Below, piece by piece: positions 17,583 to 26,801 of a DNA stretch of 64,000 nucleotides (positions are counted from its first letter, which is position 1; each line of letters begins with the position of its first letter). Made by a program: the position numbers and the translations under genes. Source of the stretch: G965229605 sp965229605 (GTDB lineage: Bacteria > Pseudomonadota > Alphaproteobacteria > CBDDJK01); NCBI GenBank assembly GCA_965229605.1, contig OZ245892.1, forward strand, positions 1,922,001-1,986,000, in the 5' to 3' direction. Under the pieces are notes generated by a model. That model was given only the letters and a program-made list of their open reading frames with translations. It made no database searches and was not told where the DNA came from.

Positions 17583-18140
17583 ATGTCACAATTATCTGAG
17601 AAGGAGTTGAAGAAGCGCATGGAGAGTGCGCTGGAGGCTTTGACCCGGGAGTTTGCGGGTTTGCGCAGTGGTCGGGCTAATCCTGCGTTGCTGGAGCCGG
17701 TTCAGGTTGAGGCTTATGGTGGTCATATGCCGTTGAAGGAGGTTGCGGGGATTTCTGCGCCGGAGCCCCGGATGCTTTCGGTGAGTGTCTGGGATCAGGG
17801 GCTGGTGAAGTCGGTTGAGCGGGGAATTAGCGAGGCCAATCTTGGTTTGAATCCGAGCAGTGACGGCAATATTGTTCGGGTTTACCTGCCGGAATTGAGT
17901 GAAGAGAGTCGGCGTGATCTGGTCAAGGTTGCGCATAAATATGCGGAGCAGGCACGGATTGCGGTGCGCAATGTTCGCCGGGACGGGATTGACGGGTTGC
18001 GCAAGGCGCAAAAGGCCAAGGAGATTGGGGAGGATGTTTTGCGTCGTGGCGAGACTGACATTCAGAAGCTGACGGATGATTATACGGGCAAGGTCAATAG
18101 CATGTTGAAGGCCAAAGAGACCGAGATCATGCAGATTTAA
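17583..18140 (+). CDS. frr: Ribosome recycling factor
   Basis: Splits post-termination ribosomes with EF-G. 185 residues, the usual length, with LRSGRANPALLEPVQVEAYG (about 27-46) and the C-terminal RNVRRDGIDGLRKAQK helix typical of RRF. GGAGGAAAT precedes the ATG. In many alphaproteobacteria uppS, cdsA and dxr follow frr; here the block ends and argF follows. Confidence 0.96.
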   Translation: MSQLSEKELKKRMESALEALTREFAGLRSGRANPALLEPVQVEAYGGHMPLKEVAGISAPEPRMLSVSVWDQGLVKSVERGISEANLGLNPSSDGNIVRVYLPELSEESRRDLVKVAHKYAEQARIAVRNVRRDGIDGLRKAQKAKEIGEDVLRRGETDIQKLTDDYTGKVNSMLKAKETEIMQI

Positions 18141-18180
18141 TGTCGATCATCAACCGACATTAACCACCGTTCTCTTTTTT
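18138..18180 (+). terminator. Possible terminator after frr
   Basis: An 8-bp perfect stem TAATGTCG (18138-18145) / CGACATTA (18155-18162) with a 9-nt loop begins in the frr stop codon. A run of six T (18175-18180) follows only after 12 nt, so it is not a textbook intrinsic terminator. Confidence 0.4.
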
Positions 18181-18215
18181 ATGCCAGAAAGCCGTTATGC
18201 AAGAAGAATCCTGCT

Positions 18216-19160
18216 ATGACAGAAATACGTCATTTTCTTGATCTTGACCGGGTTGATGCAGAATCGTTGCGGGCGATTCTGGATGCCAGCCATGCGGGAA
18301 AGACCGGCAACGAAGACGCACCCCCCTCAAAGCGTCCTTTGGACGGAAAAGTTATTGTCTGTATTTTTGAAAAACCGTCAACCCGCACCCGCCTGAGTAT
18401 CGAGATTGCGATCCGCAAGCTGGGAGGGGAAGCGGTCATGCTCAATCCGGCAGACAGCCAGCTAAAACGCGGCGAAACCCTGGCTGATCTTGGCCGTTTG
18501 CTTTCGCGCTATGCCGATGCGGTTTTCATGCGCACCTATGATGCGGCACGCCAGGAAGAACTGGCCAAATATGCAACCATTCCGGTGATTAACGGGCTGA
18601 CCGACAAAGGCCATCCCTGTCAGCTGATGGCTGATGTGATGACGCTTGAACAACATAAAGGCGATCTGAAAACCAGAAAAGTCGCCTGGTCGGGGGCCTG
18701 GAACAATATGACGATCAGCTGGGTCCATGCGGCGGCCCGCTTTGGCTTTGAATTATCAATCGCCTGCCCGGATGAAACCCCGCCGGAGGATGAAATTTTG
18801 GCCTGGGCAAAGGCACAAGGTGCGACAATTACCGTGACCCGCGATCCGGTGGAAGCGGTTGCCGGGGCCGATTGTGTGGTGACTGATGTCTGGGTGTCGA
18901 TGAATGAGGAAGGCGGGCCGGATAGCGCGGAAACAGAACCCAAAAGCCCGCATAATATTTTTGCGCCCTATCAGGTGAACGAACAATTGATGGCGGCCGC
19001 CAAAGCGGATGCGGTTTTCATGCATTGTCTGCCTGCCCATCGCGGGGAAGAAGTCAGCGCGGCTGTTATAGACGGTCCGCAATCCATCGTCTGGGACGAG
19101 GCTGAAAATCGCATTCATGCGCAAAAAGGCGTTTTGCTCTGGTGCCTCAACGCGATTTGA
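18216..19160 (+). CDS. argF: Ornithine carbamoyltransferase
   Basis: Makes citrulline from ornithine and carbamoyl phosphate. 314 residues. The carbamoyl-phosphate loop is STRTR (55-59) in FEKPSTRTRLS, with HPCQLMADVMTL in the middle and the ornithine/catalytic loop HCLPAHRGEEV near the C-terminus. The stop overlaps the hslO start as TGATG, so the two are coupled. argB lies about 3.5 kb upstream; other arg genes are not in this window. Confidence 0.95.
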   Translation: MTEIRHFLDLDRVDAESLRAILDASHAGKTGNEDAPPSKRPLDGKVIVCIFEKPSTRTRLSIEIAIRKLGGEAVMLNPADSQLKRGETLADLGRLLSRYADAVFMRTYDAARQEELAKYATIPVINGLTDKGHPCQLMADVMTLEQHKGDLKTRKVAWSGAWNNMTISWVHAAARFGFELSIACPDETPPEDEILAWAKAQGATITVTRDPVEAVAGADCVVTDVWVSMNEEGGPDSAETEPKSPHNIFAPYQVNEQLMAAAKADAVFMHCLPAHRGEEVSAAVIDGPQSIVWDEAENRIHAQKGVLLWCLNAI

Positions 19161-20116
19161 TGGCGTCGCCCATGTCAGAAAAAAAAGGGTCAGAAAAAAC
19201 AGGGCCTGAAGAATCCTCACTTTCCGCTAAAGAATCTGAATGGATTGATATCGCCCTGCCCTTTGCCATCGGGGCGGAGGAGAATAATCCCGCCGATCTA
19301 TACGGGCAGCTTGTGCGCCTGGGCCCGGCGCTTTCGTCTATTCTGCACCGCCAAAGCAGCCAGTTTGAAGACGCGCAGATGAGCAATGATCTCAAAAGAG
19401 AACTCGGCGAAATGATCGTGATGGGCGCGGCTCTGGCCCTGGAGCAAAAACGCCCCGGCATTTTAAGCATTGGCGCGCAACCTGCTTCTGGCGCAGGCCT
19501 GGTCGCCGATGCCCGTTTCAGCGATGATCCTTCACTGCCGATTGATCTGCGCGGACGTATCCAGAAACTGCCCGATAATGACAAAAAAACCGATACACAA
19601 AAAAATCCGGCTGGCGGGCTGATGACCCTCACGGTTGATCTGGAACAATCCCCGCGAATTCAGGGCATTGTCGAACTCGGACCTTCGCTTGACCAGTCAA
19701 TTTCAACCTATTTCACCCAGTCCGTCCAACGCCGATTCTGGTGCAAAACCGTCTGTGATCCATTGACAGGACGCGGCGCGGCACTGGTTTTGCAACAATG
19801 GCCCGGAAAGGAAACCCGCGAGCGTGAACAGGGATGGGATGACCACCATGCTTGCGCCGCAACCGTCACACCTGAAGAATTGCTTGATATGAAATTCGAT
19901 AGCTTGCTTTTAAATCTTTTCCATACCGTGCGGACCTTTCCCACCCGCTCCTATGCCGATAAATGCCGGTGCTCCAGACAACGGATGATTGATGCTTTGA
20001 AATCAATCGCTCCGGCACAGCGGCAGGACTTGCGCCTTGCAGACGGAAGCTATAGCGTAACTTGTGAGTTTTGCGTCACAACGCATTCAATTATTGAAGA
20101 GGATTTACGGCCATGA
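19160..20116 (+). CDS. hslO: Redox-regulated chaperone Hsp33
   Basis: Holdase activated by oxidation. 318 residues from the ATG at 19160, which overlaps the argF stop. The C-terminal zinc switch is present: CRC (in DKCRCSRQRM) and CEFC about 30 residues later, giving the four required cysteines. The body has GYFTQSxQ-like text (STYFTQSVQ), usual for Hsp33. An extra stretch with polar residues (KKTDTQKN) interrupts the middle. argF-hslO adjacency is common in alphaproteobacteria. Confidence 0.93.
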   Translation: MASPMSEKKGSEKTGPEESSLSAKESEWIDIALPFAIGAEENNPADLYGQLVRLGPALSSILHRQSSQFEDAQMSNDLKRELGEMIVMGAALALEQKRPGILSIGAQPASGAGLVADARFSDDPSLPIDLRGRIQKLPDNDKKTDTQKNPAGGLMTLTVDLEQSPRIQGIVELGPSLDQSISTYFTQSVQRRFWCKTVCDPLTGRGAALVLQQWPGKETREREQGWDDHHACAATVTPEELLDMKFDSLLLNLFHTVRTFPTRSYADKCRCSRQRMIDALKSIAPAQRQDLRLADGSYSVTCEFCVTTHSIIEEDLRP

Positions 20117-20721
20117 TGCGCATAAATATATCTCGCTTTTCAATCGCTGCTGTTCTACTCGCCCTGATGGCAGGGCTGGCTGGCTGCGCACAAGTAAAGT
20201 CTCCGCCCAGCTTTGCCGAGATTTCTTTCACCCATTTGCCGCTTTTCCATATCCAGGTCGATGAAGTCATTATCGACCGGCAATATCGATCTCCGATGAT
20301 TGAACCCCATATTGACCATCTGGCGCCGATCTCCTTGCGCGAAACCGCAAGCAACTGGGGGGTGCAACGTTTGCGCTCTGCCGGGACCGAAGGGGAATTC
20401 CGCTTTATTGTCAAAACCGCCTCCATCATCGAAGAAGAACTGCCGGTTGAAGAAGGGCTGGCCGGAGCTTTGAAAGATGAACAAAGCAGCCGCTATGTCG
20501 GGCATTTGTTGATTATCATGGAAGCAAAAAAGCCGGATAATGCCTTGCTGATTACCTCCCGGACCGAGGTCAAACGCGCAACCACCCTGCCCGAAAGCGC
20601 AACCCTGCATGACCGCAGCCTCGCCATCTATAAACTGATTGATGATATGCTGCAGGAGTTGAACCGCCAGCTTGAATCAGACTTGCCGACCTATTTCGGG
20701 CCGATTTTGCACGCGCAATAA
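20113..20721 (+). CDS. Putative lipoprotein of unknown function
   Basis: 202 residues. The N-terminus has a short charged start, a hydrophobic stretch and a lipobox ending LAGC with the lipidated Cys at residue 25, so it is expected in the outer or inner membrane facing the periplasm. The rest is soluble, with no motif I can name; the final third is helical. The start overlaps the hslO stop as ATGA. A lipoprotein of this kind after Hsp33 appears in other alphaproteobacteria, but I do not know its role. Confidence 0.75.
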   Translation: MMRINISRFSIAAVLLALMAGLAGCAQVKSPPSFAEISFTHLPLFHIQVDEVIIDRQYRSPMIEPHIDHLAPISLRETASNWGVQRLRSAGTEGEFRFIVKTASIIEEELPVEEGLAGALKDEQSSRYVGHLLIIMEAKKPDNALLITSRTEVKRATTLPESATLHDRSLAIYKLIDDMLQELNRQLESDLPTYFGPILHAQ

Positions 20722-20751
20722 ACCTGCTTTTTAGCTGATCAAAGCGGACCA

Positions 20752-21339
20752 ATGGCATTTTTCCGCTTCCTGCTGGTTGCTTTATGTTTTGGTCTGTCGC
20801 CTGTCCATTTATCAACGGTTTTGGCAGAGGAAAACCCGCAAACCAGCCTTGAAACCCAGCTCCAGGCGATTGGGGCCAATGTCGTTTTTATGCGCCATGC
20901 GCTGGCCCCTGGAACCGGCGATCCCGGGCATTTTGACATCAGTGATTGCTCAACCCAGCGCAACCTTGATCAAAGAGGCCGCAAACAGGCCCGGGACATC
21001 GGACAATATCTGAAAGCACAAAATATCGCTTTTAGCGAAATTTTATCCAGCCAATGGTGTCGCTGCATTGATACCGTCAAGGAAATGGATATCGGGGGCT
21101 GGCAGGAATTTTTTGGCCTCAATTCCTTTTTTAACGGCCATGTCGATAAAACCGACGTTCTGCGCAGGCTGAACGATAAACTCGCAACCCTTAAAGAGAC
21201 CGATCTGGCCTTGATGGTTACTCATCAGGTTGTGATCACCGCAACAACCGGGATTTTTCCAGCCAGTGGCGAAATGATCGCCTATAACACACGCACCGGC
21301 CAATTCAGCAGAATACCGCTTATTTCTTATGGGTCCTGA
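20752..21339 (+). CDS. Exported histidine-phosphatase-superfamily protein
   Basis: 195 residues with a signal peptide (hydrophobic 5-22, cleavage near LAE). The family core is seen: FMRHALAPG with the phospho-accepting His in the RH pair, RNLDQRGRKQARDIG, ILSSQWCRCIDT with the second Arg, and the late catalytic His in MVTHQVV. The usual RHG is RHA here, as in several periplasmic branches. Substrate unknown. It is the last gene of argF-hslO-lipoprotein-phosphatase and converges on the RND pump 2 bp away. Confidence 0.82.
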   Translation: MAFFRFLLVALCFGLSPVHLSTVLAEENPQTSLETQLQAIGANVVFMRHALAPGTGDPGHFDISDCSTQRNLDQRGRKQARDIGQYLKAQNIAFSEILSSQWCRCIDTVKEMDIGGWQEFFGLNSFFNGHVDKTDVLRRLNDKLATLKETDLALMVTHQVVITATTGIFPASGEMIAYNTRTGQFSRIPLISYGS

Positions 21340-21341
21340 CC

Positions 21342-24300
21342 CTAAGTAGCGGGAGCGGTGTCTTCTTCCAATGTATCCGGGCTTTCCTCAGCCAGCTTTT
21401 TGGCTTCGCGTTTCTTTTGCCGGGCTTCGCGCTTCTTTTGACGATTTGCCCGACCCCGCGCCAGAAAGCCCGATACCTGTTCGCGCAGCATCAATAAAGA
21501 CGGGGTGACAATCAGGGTCAGGATGGTGGCAAATCCCAGCCCGAAGACAATGGCGGTTGAAAGCTGCTGCCACCATTGGGTTGAAGGGGCGCCCTGGCTG
21601 ATCTCGCGGGTGGCAAAATCAATATTCAATTTCATCACCATCGGAATCAAACCAAGAATGGTGGTGGTGGTGGTCAATAAAACAGGCCGCAGCCTCTGCG
21701 CGCCGGTCAAGAGAATCGCTGTCCGGCCATTTTCAGCGGTTTTGCGTAATTGATCGAATGTATCAATCAGCACGATATTATTATTGACCACAATTCCCGC
21801 AAGCGCGATCACGCCGATCCCGCTCATCACAATACTGAACGGCTGATTGATCACCAGCAGCCCGATCATCACCCCGATGGTTGACATGATCACCGCCGTC
21901 AGAATCAAAAGGGCCGAATAGAAACTGTTAAACTGCGTGATCAGAATCACCGCAATCAGGAACAGGGCGATTGAAAAGGCTTTCATCAGGAAAGACTGCG
22001 ATTTCTTCTGTTCCTCATCCTCGCCTTTAAAACTGACCTGCACGGCTTCGGGGATCTCCAGCGTTTCCATAAACGCCGCAAGCTCATTGACCGCATCATT
22101 GGCCAAAGCCCCCGGCATCATATCTGCCGCAACAAACATAATCCGTTGCCCGTCAATCCGTTGCAAGGTCCCGGTTTTTGGCGTTGGCTCCCGGGTCAGA
22201 AAATTGCCAACCGGAATAGAACCACTGCCCCCGGTCACCCGCAACCGGTCAAGCTGATCAATGGTCCGGTATTCCTTGGGCATCCGCAAGAGAATATCAA
22301 TTTCTTCATCCGCATCATTCGGGCGATAGGAATCCAGCTTGAAACCGCGTGTCACCATCTGGACAAAGCCGCCCAATGTTGAAATATCAACATCAAATTT
22401 GGTGGCCTGGGCACGGTCCACCGCCAGCCGCCATTCAATCCCGGGAATAGGCCGTGAATCCTCGATATTGGTCAAATTCGGCATATTATCCATGCGGGTG
22501 CGGATTTGTGCAATTAGCGGGTCCATCAGGGCCGGATTCACCGATGAAAGCTGAATTTTTACCGCTTTGCCAACCGGAGGACCAGCTTCGGGCTGGCGCA
22601 CCTCGACCACAATGCCGCTGATCTGGGCGGTGCGCCGCCGCATCTCGGTCTTAAGTTCCTCTGCCGGGGGCCGCTTGTCCCAATCTTCAAGCTCCAGCTG
22701 CAATTTGCCGATAATATCCTCGGCATCCTCGTTCCGGCTGCGCAAAATTCCGCTTTGCGCATAAACAGATTTAAACACCGCCTGTTCGGCCTGAATGGCC
22801 AGCACCTGTTCTTCAACCCGCCGCACCAGCTGATCCTGCTCCAGAATCGACAGATTGCCACGCGCATAGATGTTGACCAGTAATTGTTCCGGCTCGACCT
22901 TGGGGAAGAACTCGACCCCGCGCCCGTATTTTCCATAGGTCATCCAGGAGCCGACAAGAACCATCAAAGCCAGGATCAGAATGACTATCGGCACCCGCAA
23001 GGCCACCCCCAGCACCCGGACATAGAGACCGGTAAAGCCGCTGATTTTCAGTACATCGGCTTCGCTTTGAATGTGACTGGCAGAAAGTTTGGACAATTCC
23101 TTATTAACCAGCAGAGGCGGCATCCGGCCTTCGTTAAAGCGTCGAATGGCAATGAAAACGCCAAACCCGAACAGCCCGCCAAGAAAGAGGGAAAGCGGCG
23201 GCAGGATACCGACCAGCGACCCCGCTTGATCGGCAGAAGCAGGCACCAGGGCTTGTGATCCGAAAAAGAACAACCCGGCCCCGCAGGCGGTCAGCAAAAT
23301 GCCGGAGAGAAGAATACCAAGGGAGTTAAGGGCTGTGCCCAGGGTCGGCAGGAAAATCAGAGCCATGGCCAGCGAGGCCGACAGGGTTGCAATCAGGGTG
23401 ATAGGCAGGAATTTCATAAATTCGCCGACCACACCGGGCCAGAACATCAGCGGCAGGAAGGCAGCCAGCGTGGTCAGGGTAGAGGCGATGATCGGCAAGG
23501 ACATGCGCTTTGCCGCCAGCGCATAGGCTTCGGTTTTATCAAGCCCTTCGGACAGTTTTCGGTCTGCAAATTCGGAAACAACAATCGCCCCGTCCACCAG
23601 CATTCCGACCGCGAGGATTAAAGAGAATAACACCACGATATTAACAGTCAGCCCGGCGGTAAAGAGGATAAGGATTCCGGTCAGGAATGAACCCGGAATC
23701 GCCATCCCGACCAGAATACCGCCGCGCACACCAAGGGCAGCAATCACGACAATCATCACCAGCAGAATGGCGGCAATCACGTTATTCTGCAAATCGGTGA
23801 GCATATTGCGGATGTCGCTGGATTTATCCTGCGAAAAGGTAATATTAATCGAATCGGGCCAATTTTTTGATTCTTTGGCAACGACAGCGCGGACCTGTTC
23901 AATGGTTTCAATGATATTCACGCCGACCCGCTTTGAAACATCAATCCCTAAAGCGGCGTCTCCATTGAGGCGGGCAAAGGAATCGGAGTCTTTAAAGCTG
24001 CGCCGGACTTCGGCAATATCACGAATGCGGACAATGCCCTCGCCATTGCTGAAAAGCGGCATATTCAGGATATCAACCACCGATTCAAAAATACCCGGCA
24101 CTTTAATCGTAAAGCGCCCGGCCCCTGAATCCAGCGCACCAGCCGCCACCAGCTGATTATCGGCCCGCAATTTATTGATCAGCTGAGTTGGCTCCAGCTG
24201 ATAGCTTTCCAGCTGTGCAGGATTGACGATCAGTTCAACAATTTCATCGCGATCCCCGGTCATCGTGGCTTCCAGCACATTTGGAATTTCTTCAATCCGG

Positions 24301-24782
24301 TCTTGTAAAAGCCGGGCATATTTCAACAATGTCCGTTCCGGGGCCGGGCCGGAAAGCGTCACCACAAGCACCGGGAAAAGCGATAAATTGACCTCATACA
24401 CGGTCGGATCATCGGTGCCATCCGGCAAATCGGGCGTGACATTGTCCACCGCTTCGCGGACATCAGCCAGTGCCGTGTCGACATCAAATCCGGCCTCAAA
24501 CTCCAGAAGAACATTGCCGCCGCCTTCATAGGCACTGGAGCGCATTTCAACCGCCCCTTCAACCGAGGACAATTCTTTCTCCAGCGGCCGGACCAATAGC
24601 CGTTCTGAATCCTCTGGCGAAATACCTTCAAAAGAAAGCGTCACATAAAGGATCGGGATATTGATATCAGGATCAGCCTCTTTCGGGATGGTCACATACG
24701 AATAGGCTCCGGCAATCAGCACAAAGATCAGGACCGACACAACCATGCGGGAGCGGCTGATCGCCGCGTCAATCAACGTCAT
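21342..24782 (-). CDS. RND efflux transporter, AcrB/HAE1-like
   Basis: Inner-membrane proton-driven exporter, 1146 residues, about 100 longer than AcrB because of an extra stretch between membrane segments 6 and 7 and a Lys/Arg/Glu-rich C-terminal tail (KKREARQKKREAKK). Twelve membrane segments in two halves with two large periplasmic loops are visible; segment 1 lies in residues 12-30. Segment 4 reads GMLVDGAIVVSEF (near residue 394), having one Asp where AcrB has two. Segment 10 has VVNNNIVLID where AcrB has its proton-relay Lys. The adaptor gene is just upstream; no TolC-like gene is present. Confidence 0.92.
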   Translation of the reverse strand: MTLIDAAISRSRMVVSVLIFVLIAGAYSYVTIPKEADPDINIPILYVTLSFEGISPEDSERLLVRPLEKELSSVEGAVEMRSSAYEGGGNVLLEFEAGFDVDTALADVREAVDNVTPDLPDGTDDPTVYEVNLSLFPVLVVTLSGPAPERTLLKYARLLQDRIEEIPNVLEATMTGDRDEIVELIVNPAQLESYQLEPTQLINKLRADNQLVAAGALDSGAGRFTIKVPGIFESVVDILNMPLFSNGEGIVRIRDIAEVRRSFKDSDSFARLNGDAALGIDVSKRVGVNIIETIEQVRAVVAKESKNWPDSINITFSQDKSSDIRNMLTDLQNNVIAAILLVMIVVIAALGVRGGILVGMAIPGSFLTGILILFTAGLTVNIVVLFSLILAVGMLVDGAIVVSEFADRKLSEGLDKTEAYALAAKRMSLPIIASTLTTLAAFLPLMFWPGVVGEFMKFLPITLIATLSASLAMALIFLPTLGTALNSLGILLSGILLTACGAGLFFFGSQALVPASADQAGSLVGILPPLSLFLGGLFGFGVFIAIRRFNEGRMPPLLVNKELSKLSASHIQSEADVLKISGFTGLYVRVLGVALRVPIVILILALMVLVGSWMTYGKYGRGVEFFPKVEPEQLLVNIYARGNLSILEQDQLVRRVEEQVLAIQAEQAVFKSVYAQSGILRSRNEDAEDIIGKLQLELEDWDKRPPAEELKTEMRRRTAQISGIVVEVRQPEAGPPVGKAVKIQLSSVNPALMDPLIAQIRTRMDNMPNLTNIEDSRPIPGIEWRLAVDRAQATKFDVDISTLGGFVQMVTRGFKLDSYRPNDADEEIDILLRMPKEYRTIDQLDRLRVTGGSGSIPVGNFLTREPTPKTGTLQRIDGQRIMFVAADMMPGALANDAVNELAAFMETLEIPEAVQVSFKGEDEEQKKSQSFLMKAFSIALFLIAVILITQFNSFYSALLILTAVIMSTIGVMIGLLVINQPFSIVMSGIGVIALAGIVVNNNIVLIDTFDQLRKTAENGRTAILLTGAQRLRPVLLTTTTTILGLIPMVMKLNIDFATREISQGAPSTQWWQQLSTAIVFGLGFATILTLIVTPSLLMLREQVSGFLARGRANRQKKREARQKKREAKKLAEESPDTLEEDTAPAT

Positions 24783-24814
24783 CTTTTTATCTCCTGCATC
24801 CTGTTATCAGATAA

Positions 24815-26044
24815 TCAGCCACCTTGCTCGTCAAGAGCCCCGCCAAAAACATTCAGGCTGGCGGTGGGTAGCACCCGGGTGCCGGTGCCGGCAAATTCCT
24901 GGCCCACGCTGATCACATCCAGAGTTTCAGGCAGCGGAGCCTCAAGGCCAGTCACCCACATGCCTTCAGCCCGGTCCGATAAAATACTGACCGGATGGAA
25001 AAGCACAATATCATCGGGGCCAACCGATTTTATCCCGACCTGACCAAGATTATTAAGGGTCAGCCAGGCCGGACTGATCTTGTGGGCCTGGCTGGAAGTC
25101 AAGGACACATCAAGGCCAACCGTCATACCGGCTGCCAGCTTTATATCGGGATTCGGGGTTTCAATTTCAATACGGAAGCTGCGGGTGCGCTGGTCACTGA
25201 CCGGCGATATCCGGGTCACACGGGCATCAATCAGGGGCTGGCCAATAAATTTTAATTGCACCGGGGCCTGGTTCTGTATGCGTCCATAATCACGCTCGGG
25301 GATTTGGGCGCTCACCAGAACCGGATCAAGATCAGCCAGTTCAATCGTCGTATCACCACTGGTCAGATAATCACCAATTTCAACATGCCGTGCCGATATA
25401 ATCGCATCAAAAGGCGCGGTGATCGCGGTTTTTTGCATATCGCGCTCAATCGCATCCAGCTCTGCCCTGGCGCGTGCAAGCGTGGCCTCGGCCTCCAGCC
25501 GCCGGACGTCGCTTTGAAAACCCTTGCTGGCCAGTTTGCCCGCCGCTTCGCTTTCAATCTCGGCCTGTTTCAAAAAGGCCTGCGCTTGCGCCAGTTTCGC
25601 CGGGCGTCCATCCAGATCAAGTGCAACCAGCACGGTACCTGCCCGCACAAGATCACCAATATTGCCCTTTACCCGCGCAACGCGCCCATTGGTTTCCGCC
25701 CGCAAGGCAACCGTGCGCGAAGGTGCGCTTTCGCCAGTTAACCTTATCTGGGCCAGATAATTCCGGGTCATGCTGGTGACGGTTTGAACACGCTGTATGT
25801 CTTGGGCGACATCCTGGTTCGCATCTGCTTGGTCCGTATCGGTCGCTTCTTGTGTCGGCTCTTGAACCGGTTTTTGGGCCAGTGTTGCTCCGGCTGCTGA
25901 TTGTGTCGGGGAGGGAGAAGCCTCCGGCAGCTCAATCCCGGTTTTGGCACCGACCCAGCTGATAAACCAGGGCTGGCCCGACAGAATCCATCCGCCGCTC
26001 ACAACAGCAACCAGAAAAGCAATGAGAAGAGACATTTTGCGCAT
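24815..26044 (-). CDS. RND periplasmic adaptor (membrane fusion protein)
   Basis: Bridges the RND pump to an outer-membrane channel. 409 residues from the ATG at 26044, giving MRKMSLLIAFLVAVVSGGW, an uncleaved or cleavable membrane anchor. A Gln/Thr/Ala-rich linker (about 55-100) follows, then the lipoyl half-motif GRVARVKGNIGDLVRAGTVL, a coiled-coil hairpin (about 170-215), and ITAPFDAIISARHVEIGDYL, the second lipoyl half. The upstream in-frame start at 26125 would add 27 residues without signal character. Transcribed with the pump, 32 bp apart. Confidence 0.92.
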   Translation of the reverse strand: MRKMSLLIAFLVAVVSGGWILSGQPWFISWVGAKTGIELPEASPSPTQSAAGATLAQKPVQEPTQEATDTDQADANQDVAQDIQRVQTVTSMTRNYLAQIRLTGESAPSRTVALRAETNGRVARVKGNIGDLVRAGTVLVALDLDGRPAKLAQAQAFLKQAEIESEAAGKLASKGFQSDVRRLEAEATLARARAELDAIERDMQKTAITAPFDAIISARHVEIGDYLTSGDTTIELADLDPVLVSAQIPERDYGRIQNQAPVQLKFIGQPLIDARVTRISPVSDQRTRSFRIEIETPNPDIKLAAGMTVGLDVSLTSSQAHKISPAWLTLNNLGQVGIKSVGPDDIVLFHPVSILSDRAEGMWVTGLEAPLPETLDVISVGQEFAGTGTRVLPTASLNVFGGALDEQGG

Positions 26045-26141
26045 GTAAAAAATCCTTAAAGTCGGCCCTTGAAACAATGTATGCGAGACGTAGCTGTTAT
26101 ACTTGTTTAACGGGCCTGATGTCACGATGATTATTCATTTA

Positions 26142-26170
26142 TTGCCTCTCCAAGCAAGGCGGTCTATAGA
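26142..26170 (+). promoter_or_regulatory. Probable promoter of tRNA-Leu(UAA)
   Basis: TTGCCT (26142-26147) and TATAGA (26165-26170) with a 17-bp spacer lie 20 bp before the mature tRNA 5' end, the usual position for a tRNA promoter. Confidence 0.55.
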
Positions 26171-26190
26171 GAATTCACTCACATGCACAA

Positions 26191-26543
26191 GCGGACGTGG
26201 TGGAATGGTAGACACAAGAGACTTGGCAACCATGTTGAGTGCCTTTTGGGAAACCTTGAGGGTAGAACTGCTCAAATTCGGGGAAACCTTAACAGGTGAG
26301 GCTGATGGCAATCCCGAGCGAAGCCCGCAAGTAGCTGTTATATATAGCCGTTATGCGTGTAACAGTTATGGGGAACGTGTAGAGACTAGACGGGCAGCAC
26401 CTACGGCACAAGCCAGGGTGAAGGGATAGTCCAGACTACAAACGCGGCAGGTTGATGACTTGTGGCGGCAGTGAAAGCTGTGGTGGTATGAAAATCTCTC
26501 GATCGATATGATCGTGCGGGTTCGAGTCCCGCCGTCCGCACCA
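26191..26543 (+). tRNA. tRNA-Leu(UAA) interrupted by a group I intron
   Basis: 5' exon 26191-26224 (34 nt) and 3' exon 26491-26543 (53 nt, with encoded CCA) join to an 87-nt leucine tRNA. Acceptor stem GCGGACG pairs with CGTCCGC (7 of 7); the D-arm reads GTGGAATGGTAGACAC; anticodon stem AGAGA pairs with TCTCT; the joined loop is CTT+AAAA, so anticodon 34-36 is UAA; the long variable arm has GATC/GATC; the T-arm is GCGGG-TTCGAGT-CCCGC; discriminator A. The intron lies between U34 and A35. Standard scans that do not model introns would miss this gene. Confidence 0.93.
26225..26490 (+). ncRNA. Group I intron (IC3-like) in tRNA-Leu(UAA)
   Basis: 266 nt with no open reading frame of note. Core elements in order: P near 26274-26289 (with GGGGAAACC), Q GGCAATCCCGAGC (26307-26319), R around 26379-26393 (with GAGACTAGACGG), S around 26421-26436. 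P4 pairs TCGGG (26278-26282) with CCCGA (26313-26317); P7, the guanosine site, pairs GACTA (26384-26388) with TAGTC (26427-26431). P1 pairs exon ACTT and intron GG with TTGAGT (26235-26240), giving the required U-G wobble at the 5' splice site. The last base is G, as group I requires. Position and type match the cyanobacterial and plastid tRNA-Leu(UAA) intron. Confidence 0.92.
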
Positions 26544-26801
26544 CCAGACTAACCGACTGATAATAAAGAGTTATACCAAGGAAATTCGTGCTTGCAAAGC
26601 CGCGCGGTCTTTTGCTTGACAAGTCCCGGTCATTAGGCCAAGTTATACGCTCAGGAGCAGGAGAGAGGATTTTAGCCTGAAGATTTTCATAAAAAATTTT
26701 TAAAAATTGAAATGAGAAGCTGAACAGGTAAATATGGGGGGCATCAAAATCGTTGAAAAAACAGATATAGTGCGCGTGAACAAATCGCAAAGGAATAAAC
26801 C

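Noticed and set aside
26103..26429. A forward 108-codon frame near the adaptor gene
   Set aside because: It runs through the tRNA promoter, the 5' exon and most of the group I intron; the RNA structure explains the sequence.
26401..26790. A reverse 129-codon frame after the tRNA
   Set aside because: It covers the 3' half of the intron and tRNA and has no protein family features.
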